From assembly GCF_007679965.1 (NCBI RefSeq), contig NZ_VEHL01000001.1:868001-932000 (forward strand): a stretch of DNA of 64,000 nucleotides, given 5' to 3'. A program made the translations under genes and the position numbers. The DNA comes from Bordetella genomosp. 13 (GTDB lineage: Bacteria; Pseudomonadota; Gammaproteobacteria; Burkholderiales; Burkholderiaceae_B). The notes beneath the pieces were generated by a model, which was not told where the DNA came from, searched no databases, and saw only the letters and a list, made by a program, of their open reading frames with translations. Shown piece by piece: positions 52,825 to 62,519 of this stretch (position 1 is its first letter; each line of letters begins with the position of its first letter).

Positions 52825-53642
52825 GCGTGGTCTCCAGGAGGATGGTCGTGCACGGGCGTGCGCTTGAGCCAAAGCCGCAGCGCCTGCCAATGGATGGCGC
52901 CGATGACCTGCGCGGTCATCAGCGGATAGCGCCACAGCACGCGCGCCAGCGATGCGCCGTCCAGCGCACGCCGTTGCAGCGCCAGGTCGGCGTCGAATTC
53001 GGGATGGGCGCCGTGCAGCACTTTCATGTGCACGCGCAGTTCGTCGTCCGGCGCGGTGAAGCGCCAGTCGTAGCCGCGCTCCATCGCCATGAACGGCGAG
53101 ACGTGAAAGCGCTTGTCGAAGCGCCAGCGCAGCGTGCGGCCCAGGCGCTCGGCGCGGTCCACGGGCAGCACGTAGGCGTGGCGTTCGCGCCAGGGCGTAT
53201 TGGTGATGTCGGCGACGATGGTGTCCAGGGTCTGGCCATCGCCGGCGTAGCAGTAGTAGAAGGTGACGGGGTTGAAGACGTAGCCTGCGTAGCGCAGGTG
53301 CGCCAGCATGCGGATGGGCCCATGGGGCGCGTGACCGCGTTCGGCCGCGATGCGTTGCCGCACGGCGTCCGCGAGCGGCAGCCCGCCGGCGCCGTCCAGG
53401 TAGTCCGTGCGCCGCCATTCGGCCAGGTTGCGGCGATTCGCCGACCACAGCAGGCGGCGGTCGAACACCTGGTCCAGTTCGTCCAGGTCCAGGTACAGCT
53501 GCGCCATGCGGTACTGGAAGGCATGGTGCCGGGGACGATGGCGCGTATGCCGCACGCGGCCTTCGTAGACGGCGCTGTGCAGCGCGGTGCCTTCGTGCGG
53601 CGCACCAGGGCACGCATCCTCGGAACGGTGCATGGGTCTCAT
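52821..53642 (-). CDS. DUF1365-domain protein
   Basis: 273 residues. LHSAVYEGRVRHTRHRPRHH and HLRYAGYVFNPVTFYYCY are the DUF1365 core, with FHVSPFMAMERGYDWRF further on. The family nearly always sits between an amine-oxidase-like flavoprotein and a CFA-type enzyme, as here, but has no assigned reaction. Possibly acts on or delivers the acyl substrate. Start at 53642 overlaps the flavoprotein stop; an ATG three codons in is also possible. Confidence 0.9.
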   Translation of the reverse strand: MRPMHRSEDACPGAPHEGTALHSAVYEGRVRHTRHRPRHHAFQYRMAQLYLDLDELDQVFDRRLLWSANRRNLAEWRRTDYLDGAGGLPLADAVRQRIAAERGHAPHGPIRMLAHLRYAGYVFNPVTFYYCYAGDGQTLDTIVADITNTPWRERHAYVLPVDRAERLGRTLRWRFDKRFHVSPFMAMERGYDWRFTAPDDELRVHMKVLHGAHPEFDADLALQRRALDGASLARVLWRYPLMTAQVIGAIHWQALRLWLKRTPVHDHPPGDHA

Positions 53643-54936
53643 GCCGCCAGCCCCCGGGACACGTCCGGCATCGCCGTCCCGCGCAGCGCGCGGGACGCTT
53701 GCGCGGCCAGTCCGCCCGCCACGTCCATGGCGCTGCGCACCCCGTCTTCGTGGAAGCCCCAGCCCCAGTACGCGCCTGCGTACCAGGTGCGGGCGACACC
53801 CGAGATCTCCGGCTTGCGCGCCTGCGCGGCCACGCTGGCTTGCGTGTAGACGGGATGGTGGTACTGCATGCGCGCCAGGACGCGGCGCGGGTCCACGTCC
53901 TGGCCGCGGTTGAGCGTGACCACGAAGGGATCGGGCGATTGCAATCCCTGCAGCAGGTTCATGCAGTAACTGACGGTGCAAGGCTGCGCGGGATCGGCCG
54001 AGACGTGCGCATTCCAGGCCGCCCAGGCCTTGCGGTTGCGGGGCAGCAGCGCGGCGTCCGTGTGCAGGACCACATCGTTGCACTGGTACGGAATGGCGCC
54101 CAGGATCTCGCGCTCGGCCGCGCTGGGATCGGCCAGCAGCGCCAGAGCCTGGTCACTGTGGCAGGCCAGCACCACGTGATCATATGCATGCCGGCCGTCG
54201 CGCGACTGCACCATCGCGCAGTCCGGGTTGCGCCACACCGCGCTGACCGGGCAGTCCAGGCGCTCGCGCACCGTCCAGCGCTGCCGCATGGCGCGCACGT
54301 AGGCCGACGATCCGCCCTGCACCACGCGCCATTCGGGCCTGTCCGCCACCTGCAGCATCTGGTGGTTGGCCATGAACTGCACCAGGTAGCGCGCCGGGAA
54401 CGCCAGAATGTCCGCGGGCGGCGAAGACCACAGCGCCGAGGCCATGGGAATCAGGTGCTCGTCGCGGAAGGCCGCGCCGTAGCGGTGCTCGCGCAGATAG
54501 TCGCCCAGCGCCGGGCCGGCCTCGTCGCCCTCCAGCAGGCGCGGGGCCTCGCGATAGAAGCGCAGCAGGTCGCGCACCATGCCCAGGAAGCGCGGCGACC
54601 ACAGGTTGCGGCGCTGGCAGAACAGCGTGTCCAGGCTGGTGGCGTTGTATTCCAGGCCGGTGGCGGCGTTATGCACCGAGAAACTCATGGTGGTGGGCTG
54701 CGAGGCCACGCCCAGCTCGTCCAGCAGGCTGTTGAACAGCGGATAGTGCGCCGGGTTGTGCACGATGAAGCCGCTGTCCACCGCGTAGCGTCGCCCCGCC
54801 TGCTCGACCTCGTGGGTATGGGTATGGCCGCCGAAGTAGCTGCCGGCCTCGTAGAGTGTGACGCTGTGGCGCCGGGCCAGAAGCCACGCGCTGGCCAGTC
54901 CCGCGATGCCCGATCCGATGACGGCGATGCGCAGGG

Positions 54937-54940
<4 letters not shown>
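53639..54940 (-). CDS. FAD-dependent oxidoreductase (amine-oxidase-like)
   Basis: 433 residues. N-terminal dinucleotide-binding motif IAVIGSGIAGLASAWLLARR, then YEAGSYFGGHTHTHEV; the C-terminus GAYWGWGFHEDGVRSAMDVA is the second FAD-contacting block. Homologues occur with CFA-type and DUF1365 genes and are thought to oxidise a lipid substrate. No signal peptide. Overlaps both neighbours by 4 bp. It is not the BfaA type of flavoprotein by appearance. Confidence 0.9.
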
Positions 54941-55989
<1,049 letters not shown>

Positions 55990-56027
55990 ACGCGGGGCGA
56001 TCCGTGACAGATGCTTGGGGTAAACCC

Positions 56028-56810
56028 TTATTTCGGTCCATCTGCGCAGCGCGGCACCAACGCCAGCGCGGCGGCGTCGTCCATGTCCTGGCGGGTGGGC
56101 GCGGCGGCGCGCAATTCATCCGGGAAATCGATGCGGACGTGCTGCGATCCCCCGTTGCCGTCGCGCAGGTTGCTGATGCCGACGAAGCGCAACAGGCGTC
56201 GATCCGCCGCGCGGTAGGTCAGCTCGAGAGTGGGCGCCGCGAAGCCATACCAGGCATCCAGCCGAAGGCGGAAAATCCGTACGGGCGTTGCGTCGGCCAT
56301 GCCGTCCTCGGCGCGCAGCTTCAGCCGCAGGAAGGCATGCCGGCCCGGCACCAGGAAGTCGATCGTGCCGACCGTGCCCGCCTGCAGGCCGTCCCAGTGG
56401 GTACGCAGGTAATCGTCGAACCCCGCGTCGATCACGGGGTCGGCCGGACGTTGCAGCCGTAGGGATTCGCGCGGCGCCGCCGCGCTTGCGCGGGTATAGA
56501 CCACGCCGTCGCGCGCGCCTTCCAGGTAGCCGTCGCGGCCATCCTCCAGCGCGAAGTCGGGCGCGGCGTCGCCGACGGCGCCGCGCACCCATTTGCGGGC
56601 GAAGGGCCGGCCGTCGGGGCAGAGGTACAGCACGAGGCGCATCTGGCGGCCATCCGCGCGCAGCACCCAGTGCGCCTCGCGGTAGGCTTGCCGGCCATCG
56701 TCGCCAAGGGCGATGCCCGAGTAGTGTTCAGCCGCGGGCGCCCGGCCCTGCGCGTGCACGGCGGAGGCGGCGCACAGCGCGGCGAGGAAAAGGCTACGAA
56801 TCATGGCCAT
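56028..56810 (-). CDS. Exported protein of unknown function upstream of the lipid cluster
   Basis: 260 residues. MAMIRSLFLAALCAASAVHAQ is a typical Sec signal (outlined here as LFLAALCAASAVHA). I recognise no family. The mature protein is rich in charged residues and aromatic pairs (HYSGIALGDDGRQAYRE; GIDFLVPGRHAF in the form GTIDFLVPGRHAF; TLELTYRAADRRLLRF). GGAG lies nine bases before the ATG. It lies between the esterase and the desaturase on the same strand and probably belongs to the same regulon. Confidence 0.75.
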   Translation of the reverse strand: MAMIRSLFLAALCAASAVHAQGRAPAAEHYSGIALGDDGRQAYREAHWVLRADGRQMRLVLYLCPDGRPFARKWVRGAVGDAAPDFALEDGRDGYLEGARDGVVYTRASAAAPRESLRLQRPADPVIDAGFDDYLRTHWDGLQAGTVGTIDFLVPGRHAFLRLKLRAEDGMADATPVRIFRLRLDAWYGFAAPTLELTYRAADRRLLRFVGISNLRDGNGGSQHVRIDFPDELRAAAPTRQDMDDAAALALVPRCADGPK

Positions 56811-56883
56811 GGCATGGCGCTCCAGTGAAGTCGCTTGCCGCACGACATACGTTTGCGGGAACGCGCTGGATGCGCCCGGCCCG

Positions 56884-57819
56884 TCAGCGGGACACGGTGG
56901 GCGGAGTGTCCGGAGCGCCGCTGTCGCCCCGCGCAGGGGCTGGGACTGTCGACACGAAGCTGGCCAGGTCGTCCAGCACGGGGGCCCGCCACCGCAGCGG
57001 CCGCGCCAGGGCGCCCGCCAGCAGCCGGTGCCCCAGGCCGGGATAGCGCACCACCCGCACCGGCGCGCCGGCGGCCCGCAGCGCGGCCTCCAGGTGGCCG
57101 GTGTTGCGCACCGGATCGACCAGGGTGTCGTCCGTGCCCGTCATCAGCAGCGCGGGCGGCGCGGCCGCCGTGGCGTGCACGACGGGCTGCGAGTCCGGCG
57201 GGGTGTCGGGATGATGGAAGACGGGCCGCACGTCGCGCGTCTCGATGGGCAGGAAGTCGTAAGGGCCGGCCATGCCGATCCAGCCGGCCAGGGCGTCGGG
57301 CGAGGCCCCGTACGCGCCCAGCCAGCGCGCGTCCAGCGCGATCATGGCGGCGTTGTAGGCGCCCGCGCTGTGGCCCGCCACGTAGACGCGGCGCGGGTCG
57401 CCGCCGAGCTCGCCGGCATGGCGCAGCGTCCAGGCCACGGCCTGGGCGCTGTCCCGCAGGAATTCGGGATAGGACGCCTCGGGATAGAGCCGGTAATCGG
57501 CCAGCACGGCAACGATGCCGCGCGACGCCAGGGCATCGCCCACGAAGGCGTAGTCCTTGCGCGAGCCGCTGCGCCAGCTGCCGCCGTAGAAAAACACCAC
57601 GACCGGCGCATGCGCGGCCGCGGGCGGCGCATACACGTCGAGGCGCTGCCGCGGCGCGTCTCCGTAGGCCACGTCGGGGGTGACGCGGCTCGCGCCTTCG
57701 GGCACCGCGCCATTGAGCAGGGTGAAGGGCGAGCAGGCCGACAGGGCCAGCAGCGCGCAGGCCAGCGCGCCGGGGACCAGCAGCCAGCGCGCCAGCGGGT
57801 ATTGGGAGAACAGGGACAT
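56884..57819 (-). CDS. Lipoprotein alpha/beta hydrolase (carboxylesterase-like)
   Basis: 311 residues. An N-terminal hydrophobic segment ends in lipobox ALSAC, so lipid-anchored. FYGGSW is the oxyanion motif, GHSAGAYN holds the nucleophile Ser, TGTDDTLV the Asp and GLGHRLL the His. The group includes BD-FAE-type esterases. An in-frame ATG at 57855 would add 12 residues before the signal; the shorter start gives a normal signal peptide. Same strand as the sigma pairs above and the lipid cluster below. Confidence 0.85.
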   Translation of the reverse strand: MSLFSQYPLARWLLVPGALACALLALSACSPFTLLNGAVPEGASRVTPDVAYGDAPRQRLDVYAPPAAAHAPVVVFFYGGSWRSGSRKDYAFVGDALASRGIVAVLADYRLYPEASYPEFLRDSAQAVAWTLRHAGELGGDPRRVYVAGHSAGAYNAAMIALDARWLGAYGASPDALAGWIGMAGPYDFLPIETRDVRPVFHHPDTPPDSQPVVHATAAAPPALLMTGTDDTLVDPVRNTGHLEAALRAAGAPVRVVRYPGLGHRLLAGALARPLRWRAPVLDDLASFVSTVPAPARGDSGAPDTPPTVSR

Positions 57820-57968
57820 GGCGGACGTACGGATCAGGGGTCGACCCTGTGTCATACGGCCCCCGTGCCGCGCTGGATGCAGCCGCGCTGGAAGCAGCCA
57901 CGCTGGAAGCGCTGCGCGGATGCCTCACGCTTACGGCGCGGCATGCGCCGCGCCCCAAGCCGGCGGGA

Positions 57969-58649
57969 TCAGATCTTCAGCACGTCGCCGCTCATGATGA
58001 TGGGACCGGTGGCCACGCCGCCCGGCGCGCCGCCCGGCGGCTCGACAGTGACGGCCAGCTGGGCCACGCCGGCCAAACCCTGCGCGCGCTTCAACGTGGT
58101 GGCGCCCTCGGCCGACAGCAGGCCCAGGGACTGCGGCTTCTGGCCGGGCGGAATGGCCCACAGTTCCAGCGCGCGGTTGGTGGCGTACGGCGCAAGATCG
58201 CGCAGCGTGCGCACGTGCACCGATCCGTCGGCGTCGGCCTTCACCAGCAGCATGGCCTGGGCCTCGGGCGACTGCAGCACCGCCATCAGTTGTTGCTGCG
58301 CGGCGCGGTCGACCTGGCCGGGATACACGATGACGCCCGCGATCAGCAGCGCGGCCAGCGCCCCGCTGAACAGGCGCCACAGGTTCGCACCCTGCCAGCC
58401 CCACGGCGAGACGGGCGCGGCCGCCCGCAGGCGGCCCTGGATGGCGCGCCAGACGCGGCGCGGCGGATTCCTGGGCGGGATGGCCCACACCAGCGGATAG
58501 ACCTGTTCCTCCCACTGGCGCACTTGCCGGCGCAGGTTGGCGTCGGCGGCCATCAGGCCCTCGAAGCGGCGGCGTGCGCCGCCGCGCATCGCGCCGGACA
58601 CGTAATCGGCCGCCAGGCGGTCGCGCAGAGTCGGATCGCCGTAGTTCAT
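57969..58649 (-). CDS. RskA-type anti-sigma factor (downstream pair)
   Basis: 226 residues. A cytoplasmic N-terminus of the anti-sigma type (LAADYVSGAMRGGARRRFE; WEEQVYPLVWAIPP) precedes one membrane helix at ~91-110 and a periplasmic RskA C-terminal domain (LELWAIPPGQKPQSLGLL). It should hold its sigma factor inactive until a periplasmic signal. Start at 58649 gives an ATGA overlap with the sigma gene; ATG at 58658 is possible. Confidence 0.9.
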   Translation of the reverse strand: MNYGDPTLRDRLAADYVSGAMRGGARRRFEGLMAADANLRRQVRQWEEQVYPLVWAIPPRNPPRRVWRAIQGRLRAAAPVSPWGWQGANLWRLFSGALAALLIAGVIVYPGQVDRAAQQQLMAVLQSPEAQAMLLVKADADGSVHVRTLRDLAPYATNRALELWAIPPGQKPQSLGLLSAEGATTLKRAQGLAGVAQLAVTVEPPGGAPGGVATGPIIMSGDVLKI

Positions 58650-59191
58650 GACAGGCACCTCTTCAGGCGTTCCAGGCCGCGGCGCACCCAGCTCTTGATC
58701 GTGCCCAGCGGCGTATCGAGCCGGCGCGCGATGTCGCCGTGGCTGAGGTCGTCGAAGAACGACAGCGCGATGGCCTGGCGCGGACCGGCCTCCAGTTGCT
58801 GCATGCAGTCTGCAAGCCGCGTGCCGTCCTGGCTGGATTGCAGGCGTTGCAGGGGACCGGGGGCCTCATCGGCCCAGGCGTCCTGGACGGCGCCATCCGG
58901 GTCCGGACGCTCGACGTCCGGCCGGCGCAACTGGTCGATGCACCGGTTGCGCACGATGCGCGTCATCCATGTCATGGCTTGGCTCTGTTGGGCGGAATAT
59001 CGGTCGGAATTGCGCCAGATGCTGAGGAAGCATTCTTGGATGACCTCCTCGGCCCAGTCGCTACGCCTCAACATACGGGTGGCCAGGGCAAACAGATGCG
59101 GGGCGCACAACTGATAGAGCTCCGCCAGCGCGGGCTCCTTGCCGCGCGCGCAGTCCTGGATCAAGGCTTCCAGGTGTTTCGGATCGGGCAT
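58646..59191 (-). CDS. ECF sigma factor (SigK-like, downstream pair)
   Basis: 181 residues with sigma2 (LFALATRMLRRSDWAEEVIQ; AMTWMTRIVRNRCIDQLRR) and sigma4 (HGDIARRLDTPLGTIKSWV) regions, the whole of an ECF sigma factor. It is followed by its anti-sigma gene with a 4-bp overlap. AGGGG precedes the ATG. Targets probably include its own operon and perhaps the lipid cluster immediately downstream. Confidence 0.93.
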   Translation of the reverse strand: MPDPKHLEALIQDCARGKEPALAELYQLCAPHLFALATRMLRRSDWAEEVIQECFLSIWRNSDRYSAQQSQAMTWMTRIVRNRCIDQLRRPDVERPDPDGAVQDAWADEAPGPLQRLQSSQDGTRLADCMQQLEAGPRQAIALSFFDDLSHGDIARRLDTPLGTIKSWVRRGLERLKRCLS

Positions 59192-59281
59192 TCGTGGGTT
59201 CCCCTGTGGGACCTGCCAGGTGTTTGGGGGACGAGCCCCCGTATCCTAGCGCAGTTGCGCGCGGGGCCATGCCGCGCACGG

Positions 59282-60007
59282 TTACATCACCTTGACCGCG
59301 CGCCCGATGAACTGGATGGGGCCCGTGGGCCGGCCGATGGGCGAGCCGGTGGCCGGTTCCAGGGTCAGTTCGAACAACTGGTTGGGCACCAGCGGCGGCA
59401 GTTTCTCAAGCGGTATCGTCACGGCCTGGCCGGGCTGCACCAAGCCCAGCGACACGGGCGCGGGCCAGTCGTCGGCTTTGGTCCAGAACTCCAGCGCCTG
59501 GCCCTGGGGCACCGGGGTCATGCCCAGCGGCACGAGTTTCACGTCGTCGCGGCCGGCCGCCTGCACGAGCCAGCCCGGCGCCTGCGTCTGCGATTGCGGC
59601 GCCACCAGCACCACCACGTAGCGCGGCGGCGTCACGGGCTTGCGCACGTAGGCCACGATGCTGAACAGCACCACGAAAGACACGCAGGCCACGGCCAGGG
59701 CGCGCCAGAAGTGGAAATCGGTCCAGGCGGGACGCAGGGGGCGGCGCAGGCGGAAGGCGGGCCTCGCGGTGCGTCCGCCGATGCTGCCGGAAATGCGCTT
59801 CCACAGGCGGTCCGAGGGCGGGACCGGTTCGGCCAGCTCGGCCAGCGGGGCCAGCCGCGCTTCCCAGAAGGCGACGGCGGCGCGCAGTTGCGCGTCGTGC
59901 TCCATCGTTTCCTCCACGTAGTCGCGTTCGTCCTCGGGCAGCGTGCCCAGCACGTATTCGCCGGCCAGGGCATCGCGCGCGTCGTCGAACTCCATCGGGG
60001 CGCTCAC
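59282..60007 (-). CDS. RskA-type anti-sigma factor (upstream pair)
   Basis: 241 residues from a GTG start that overlaps the sigma stop (GTGA). N-terminus LAGEYVLGTLPEDERDYVE and FWEARLAPLAELAEPVPP is the canonical anti-sigma domain; one membrane helix at ~101-121; periplasmic RskA C-terminal domain (ALEFWTKADDWPAPVSLG). An ATG four codons later is the alternative start. Confidence 0.9.
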   Translation of the reverse strand: MSAPMEFDDARDALAGEYVLGTLPEDERDYVEETMEHDAQLRAAVAFWEARLAPLAELAEPVPPSDRLWKRISGSIGGRTARPAFRLRRPLRPAWTDFHFWRALAVACVSFVVLFSIVAYVRKPVTPPRYVVVLVAPQSQTQAPGWLVQAAGRDDVKLVPLGMTPVPQGQALEFWTKADDWPAPVSLGLVQPGQAVTIPLEKLPPLVPNQLFELTLEPATGSPIGRPTGPIQFIGRAVKVM

Positions 60008-60573
60008 GACAGGCACTCCCGCAGCGACTTCAGGCTGCGCGCGATCCAGGCCTTGACGGTGCCCAGCGGCGTATCCACCCGCTGGGCGATTTCGGTGTGG
60101 GTCAGGCCCTCGACATAGGCATGCACGATGCAGCGGCGCCTTTCGGCGGGAAGTTGGTCCAGGCACGCGGCCAGGCGGTGCGCCTCGTCGCTCCAGTGCG
60201 CGAAGGCGCCACGCTGGCGCCAGTCCTGCAGGGCGGCTTCGGCGTCCAGGCGTTCGACGGTGGCCTCGTCCAGCGTATAGGCGCGGCCGTAGTCGCGCAC
60301 CGTGTTCAGGGCCTGGTTACGGGTGATGCTGTAGATCCAGCCGCGCGCGGAGCCGCGCGACGCGTCGAAGCTGCCGGCGTTGTTCCAGATGTTGACGAAG
60401 GCGTCGTGCACGATGTCCTCGGCCAGCGCGGTGTTGCCCGCGATGCGGCGGGCCACGCCCAGCAGGCGCGCGCCCTCTTGCCGGTAGAGCGCCTGCAGGG
60501 CATCGCGCTGCTGGCGCGCGCATGCCTGCACGGCGGCTTCATAGTCGAACGCTTCGTCTGGAGAGGGCGGCAT
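60004..60573 (-). CDS. ECF sigma factor (upstream pair)
   Basis: 189 residues. Sigma2 (LLGVARRIAGNTALAEDIVH; RGWIYSITRNQALNTVRD) and sigma4 (THTEIAQRVDTPLGTVKAW) are clear. The C-terminal motif RxDTPLGTxKxW and the final CLS are shared with the second sigma factor downstream, consistent with an old duplication, though the rest has diverged strongly. Organised exactly like the downstream pair. A 15-bp inverted repeat lies ~55 bp upstream. Confidence 0.93.
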   Translation of the reverse strand: MPPSPDEAFDYEAAVQACARQQRDALQALYRQEGARLLGVARRIAGNTALAEDIVHDAFVNIWNNAGSFDASRGSARGWIYSITRNQALNTVRDYGRAYTLDEATVERLDAEAALQDWRQRGAFAHWSDEAHRLAACLDQLPAERRRCIVHAYVEGLTHTEIAQRVDTPLGTVKAWIARSLKSLRECLS

Positions 60574-60627
60574 GCAGGGCGAAGTGGGCGTCTGGGGGCG
60601 CGCCGAGGCGTGCGGCGCGCACTGAAT

Positions 60628-60665
60628 GGCCGCCCATCTTACAGGAGAACGTAAGACGGGCGGCC
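60628..60665. other. 15-bp inverted repeat upstream of the first sigma gene
   Basis: GGCCGCCCATCTTAC and GTAAGACGGGCGGCC pair at 14 of 15 positions around an 8-base loop. It lies between the DUF3455 lipoprotein and the sigma gene. There is no T-tract, so it may be an operator, an attenuator or a processing hairpin. Confidence 0.5.
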
Positions 60666-60715
60666 GGTCAGCGGCAACTCGCCGCGCCGGGCCGCGCCAG
60701 GACGCCCCGCTCGCC

Positions 60716-61270
60716 TCAGTTGGCCTTCCAGAAGATGTAGTCGGCCTGGTACTGCACCGTGCTGCGCTGGCCCATCGAGGCGCTGGTGCACGGCGTCTGG
60801 GGCGCCACGCCGCCCTTCAGGGCGACGCGCTGGATGTAGGTGACGCCCGTCAGCGCGCCGCTGCCCATGGCGGGATTGGCCTTCACCAGCTGATAGGGCA
60901 GGTTGCCCGCGCCGGCCGGCGCCACCGCGACCTGCGTGGCGGTCAGCTTCGAGCCGTCCATGGCTTCCCACGTGGCGGGCGGGCCGTAGTACTTGCCGAC
61001 CTGCTTGCCCTTGCGGTCTTCCAGCACCGCGTTCGGCCCGACGAAGGTCCATTCCGCCTGGCCGGGCATGTTCGGCTTGGCCTTGCATTCGTAGGTGATG
61101 TCGCCGCGGCCGACGGTCTCCCAGGCGACGCGGTTGCCCGACGGCACCTGCACCTGCGCGGGCAGTTCGGACTGGGAATAGGGCTTGGACGACATGGCGC
61201 CGCAGGCGCTCAGCAGGCCGAGGGCGGCCAGGCCGGCGGCCCGGGCAATGGTGGCGTGGGGGAAATTCAT
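60716..61270 (-). CDS. DUF3455-domain lipoprotein
   Basis: 184 residues. The signal ends in lipobox LSAC. The mature part is a DUF3455 domain (RVAWETVGRGDITYECK; GPPATWEAMDGSKL; QYQADYIFWKAN), a family of unknown function often beside ECF sigma genes, as here. Probably a periplasmic-face or outer-membrane lipoprotein in the stress regulon of the sigma factor that follows it. Confidence 0.88.
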   Translation of the reverse strand: MNFPHATIARAAGLAALGLLSACGAMSSKPYSQSELPAQVQVPSGNRVAWETVGRGDITYECKAKPNMPGQAEWTFVGPNAVLEDRKGKQVGKYYGPPATWEAMDGSKLTATQVAVAPAGAGNLPYQLVKANPAMGSGALTGVTYIQRVALKGGVAPQTPCTSASMGQRSTVQYQADYIFWKAN

Positions 61271-61511
61271 GGAATGTCTCCGGCATCAGAAGGAAGGGAA
61301 GACGGCGTTTGCGTGGTCCGTCATAGGGACTACACGCGAGCGGCGCATCCGGATGCAGGGACCGCGAAAATTTTTTTGAGGGCGATCAGGCGACACGGAG
61401 GAAGGAGGCGCGCCGGCGGGACCGGACTGCGCTCCGGAGCGCGGCCGCGCCGCCCCGCCTGCCCGGAGTCCGGCGGGGCCCGCAGCGGGCGGGCGGCCGT
61501 ACGCGCCCGCG

Positions 61512-62519
61512 TCAGGCCGCCGCGCGACGGTTGCGCAGTTCGGTCTCCAGCTCGCGCACGAAGGCGTCGACGACCCGGTCTTCATGCCCGCGCGAGGCCA
61601 CGCTGTCGTGCGGACTGATCCATACCGACGGCAGGCGCCACAGTGCCGAGTCCTGCGGCAAGGGCTCCTTCACGAACGAATCGAGGTAGGCCCCGGCCAG
61701 CCGGCCGGCTTCCAGCGCCTGCGTCAGCGCGGGCTCGTCGATGAGTTCGCCGCGCGCGACGTTGGCGATGCGCGCATGGGGCGGCAGCAGCGCCAGGCGC
61801 CGCGCGTCGACCAGGTTCGCGGTGTCGGGCGTCAGCGGCAGGGCCAGCACCAGCCAGTCGCAGCCCGGCAGGACGCTGTCCAGCTGGTCCATCGGCAGCA
61901 CGGCCGCGCAGGACGGATGGGGATCGGGCCGGCGCCGCACGGCGGTGACGTGCAGGCCCAGCGCGGTCAGGAGGCGCGCGATCTCGCCGCCGATGGCGCC
62001 CGTGCCCAGCAGCACCACGCGCAGGGATTCGAGTTCGGGCGGACGCGCGTCGCCGCGCATGGGCGTCCATTCGCGCCGCGACTGCGCGGACAGCCAGTGC
62101 CCGAAGCCGCGCGATTGCGCCATGATGGCCGCCACGGCGGTCTGCGCGATGGGCTTGGCCGACACGCCCGTGGACGTGGTCAGACGCACCCCGCGCGCCA
62201 GCGAGGCCGCGTATTGCGGCAGGTCGCGGCCCGACGAGAACACGTGCAGCCAGCGCAGGTTGGGCGCGGCGTCGGCCACCTCGAAGAAAGCGTTGGACAG
62301 CGGCCCTGGCCGGTGCAGCGTGCTGTCCGCGTACATTTCGCGGGAGAAGAACGCGGCGTTCAGGTCGGGCAGCGCCTGCGCCGCCCGCGACAGCGGATGG
62401 CGCCGCAACCGCACCCCCGCCGCATGTGCCAGCGCATCGAAGCGCGGGCCGTGCTGCCGGTCTACCGTATCGGAAAGCAGCAGGTCGATGGGGGTGTCGG
62501 CGCGGAAGGTGTCGCTCAT
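61512..62519 (-). CDS. D-2-hydroxyacid dehydrogenase
   Basis: 335 residues. NAD-binding motif LGTGAIGGEIARLL, the substrate Arg in NVARGELIDEP, the acidic partner in the DEPAL region and the catalytic His in ISPHDS are present. The group reduces 2-ketoacids (glyoxylate/hydroxypyruvate type) or the reverse. The ATG overlaps the stop of the enolase-superfamily gene by 4 bp, so the pair probably act in one sugar-acid or hydroxyacid route. Confidence 0.9.
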   Translation of the reverse strand: MSDTFRADTPIDLLLSDTVDRQHGPRFDALAHAAGVRLRRHPLSRAAQALPDLNAAFFSREMYADSTLHRPGPLSNAFFEVADAAPNLRWLHVFSSGRDLPQYAASLARGVRLTTSTGVSAKPIAQTAVAAIMAQSRGFGHWLSAQSRREWTPMRGDARPPELESLRVVLLGTGAIGGEIARLLTALGLHVTAVRRRPDPHPSCAAVLPMDQLDSVLPGCDWLVLALPLTPDTANLVDARRLALLPPHARIANVARGELIDEPALTQALEAGRLAGAYLDSFVKEPLPQDSALWRLPSVWISPHDSVASRGHEDRVVDAFVRELETELRNRRAAA

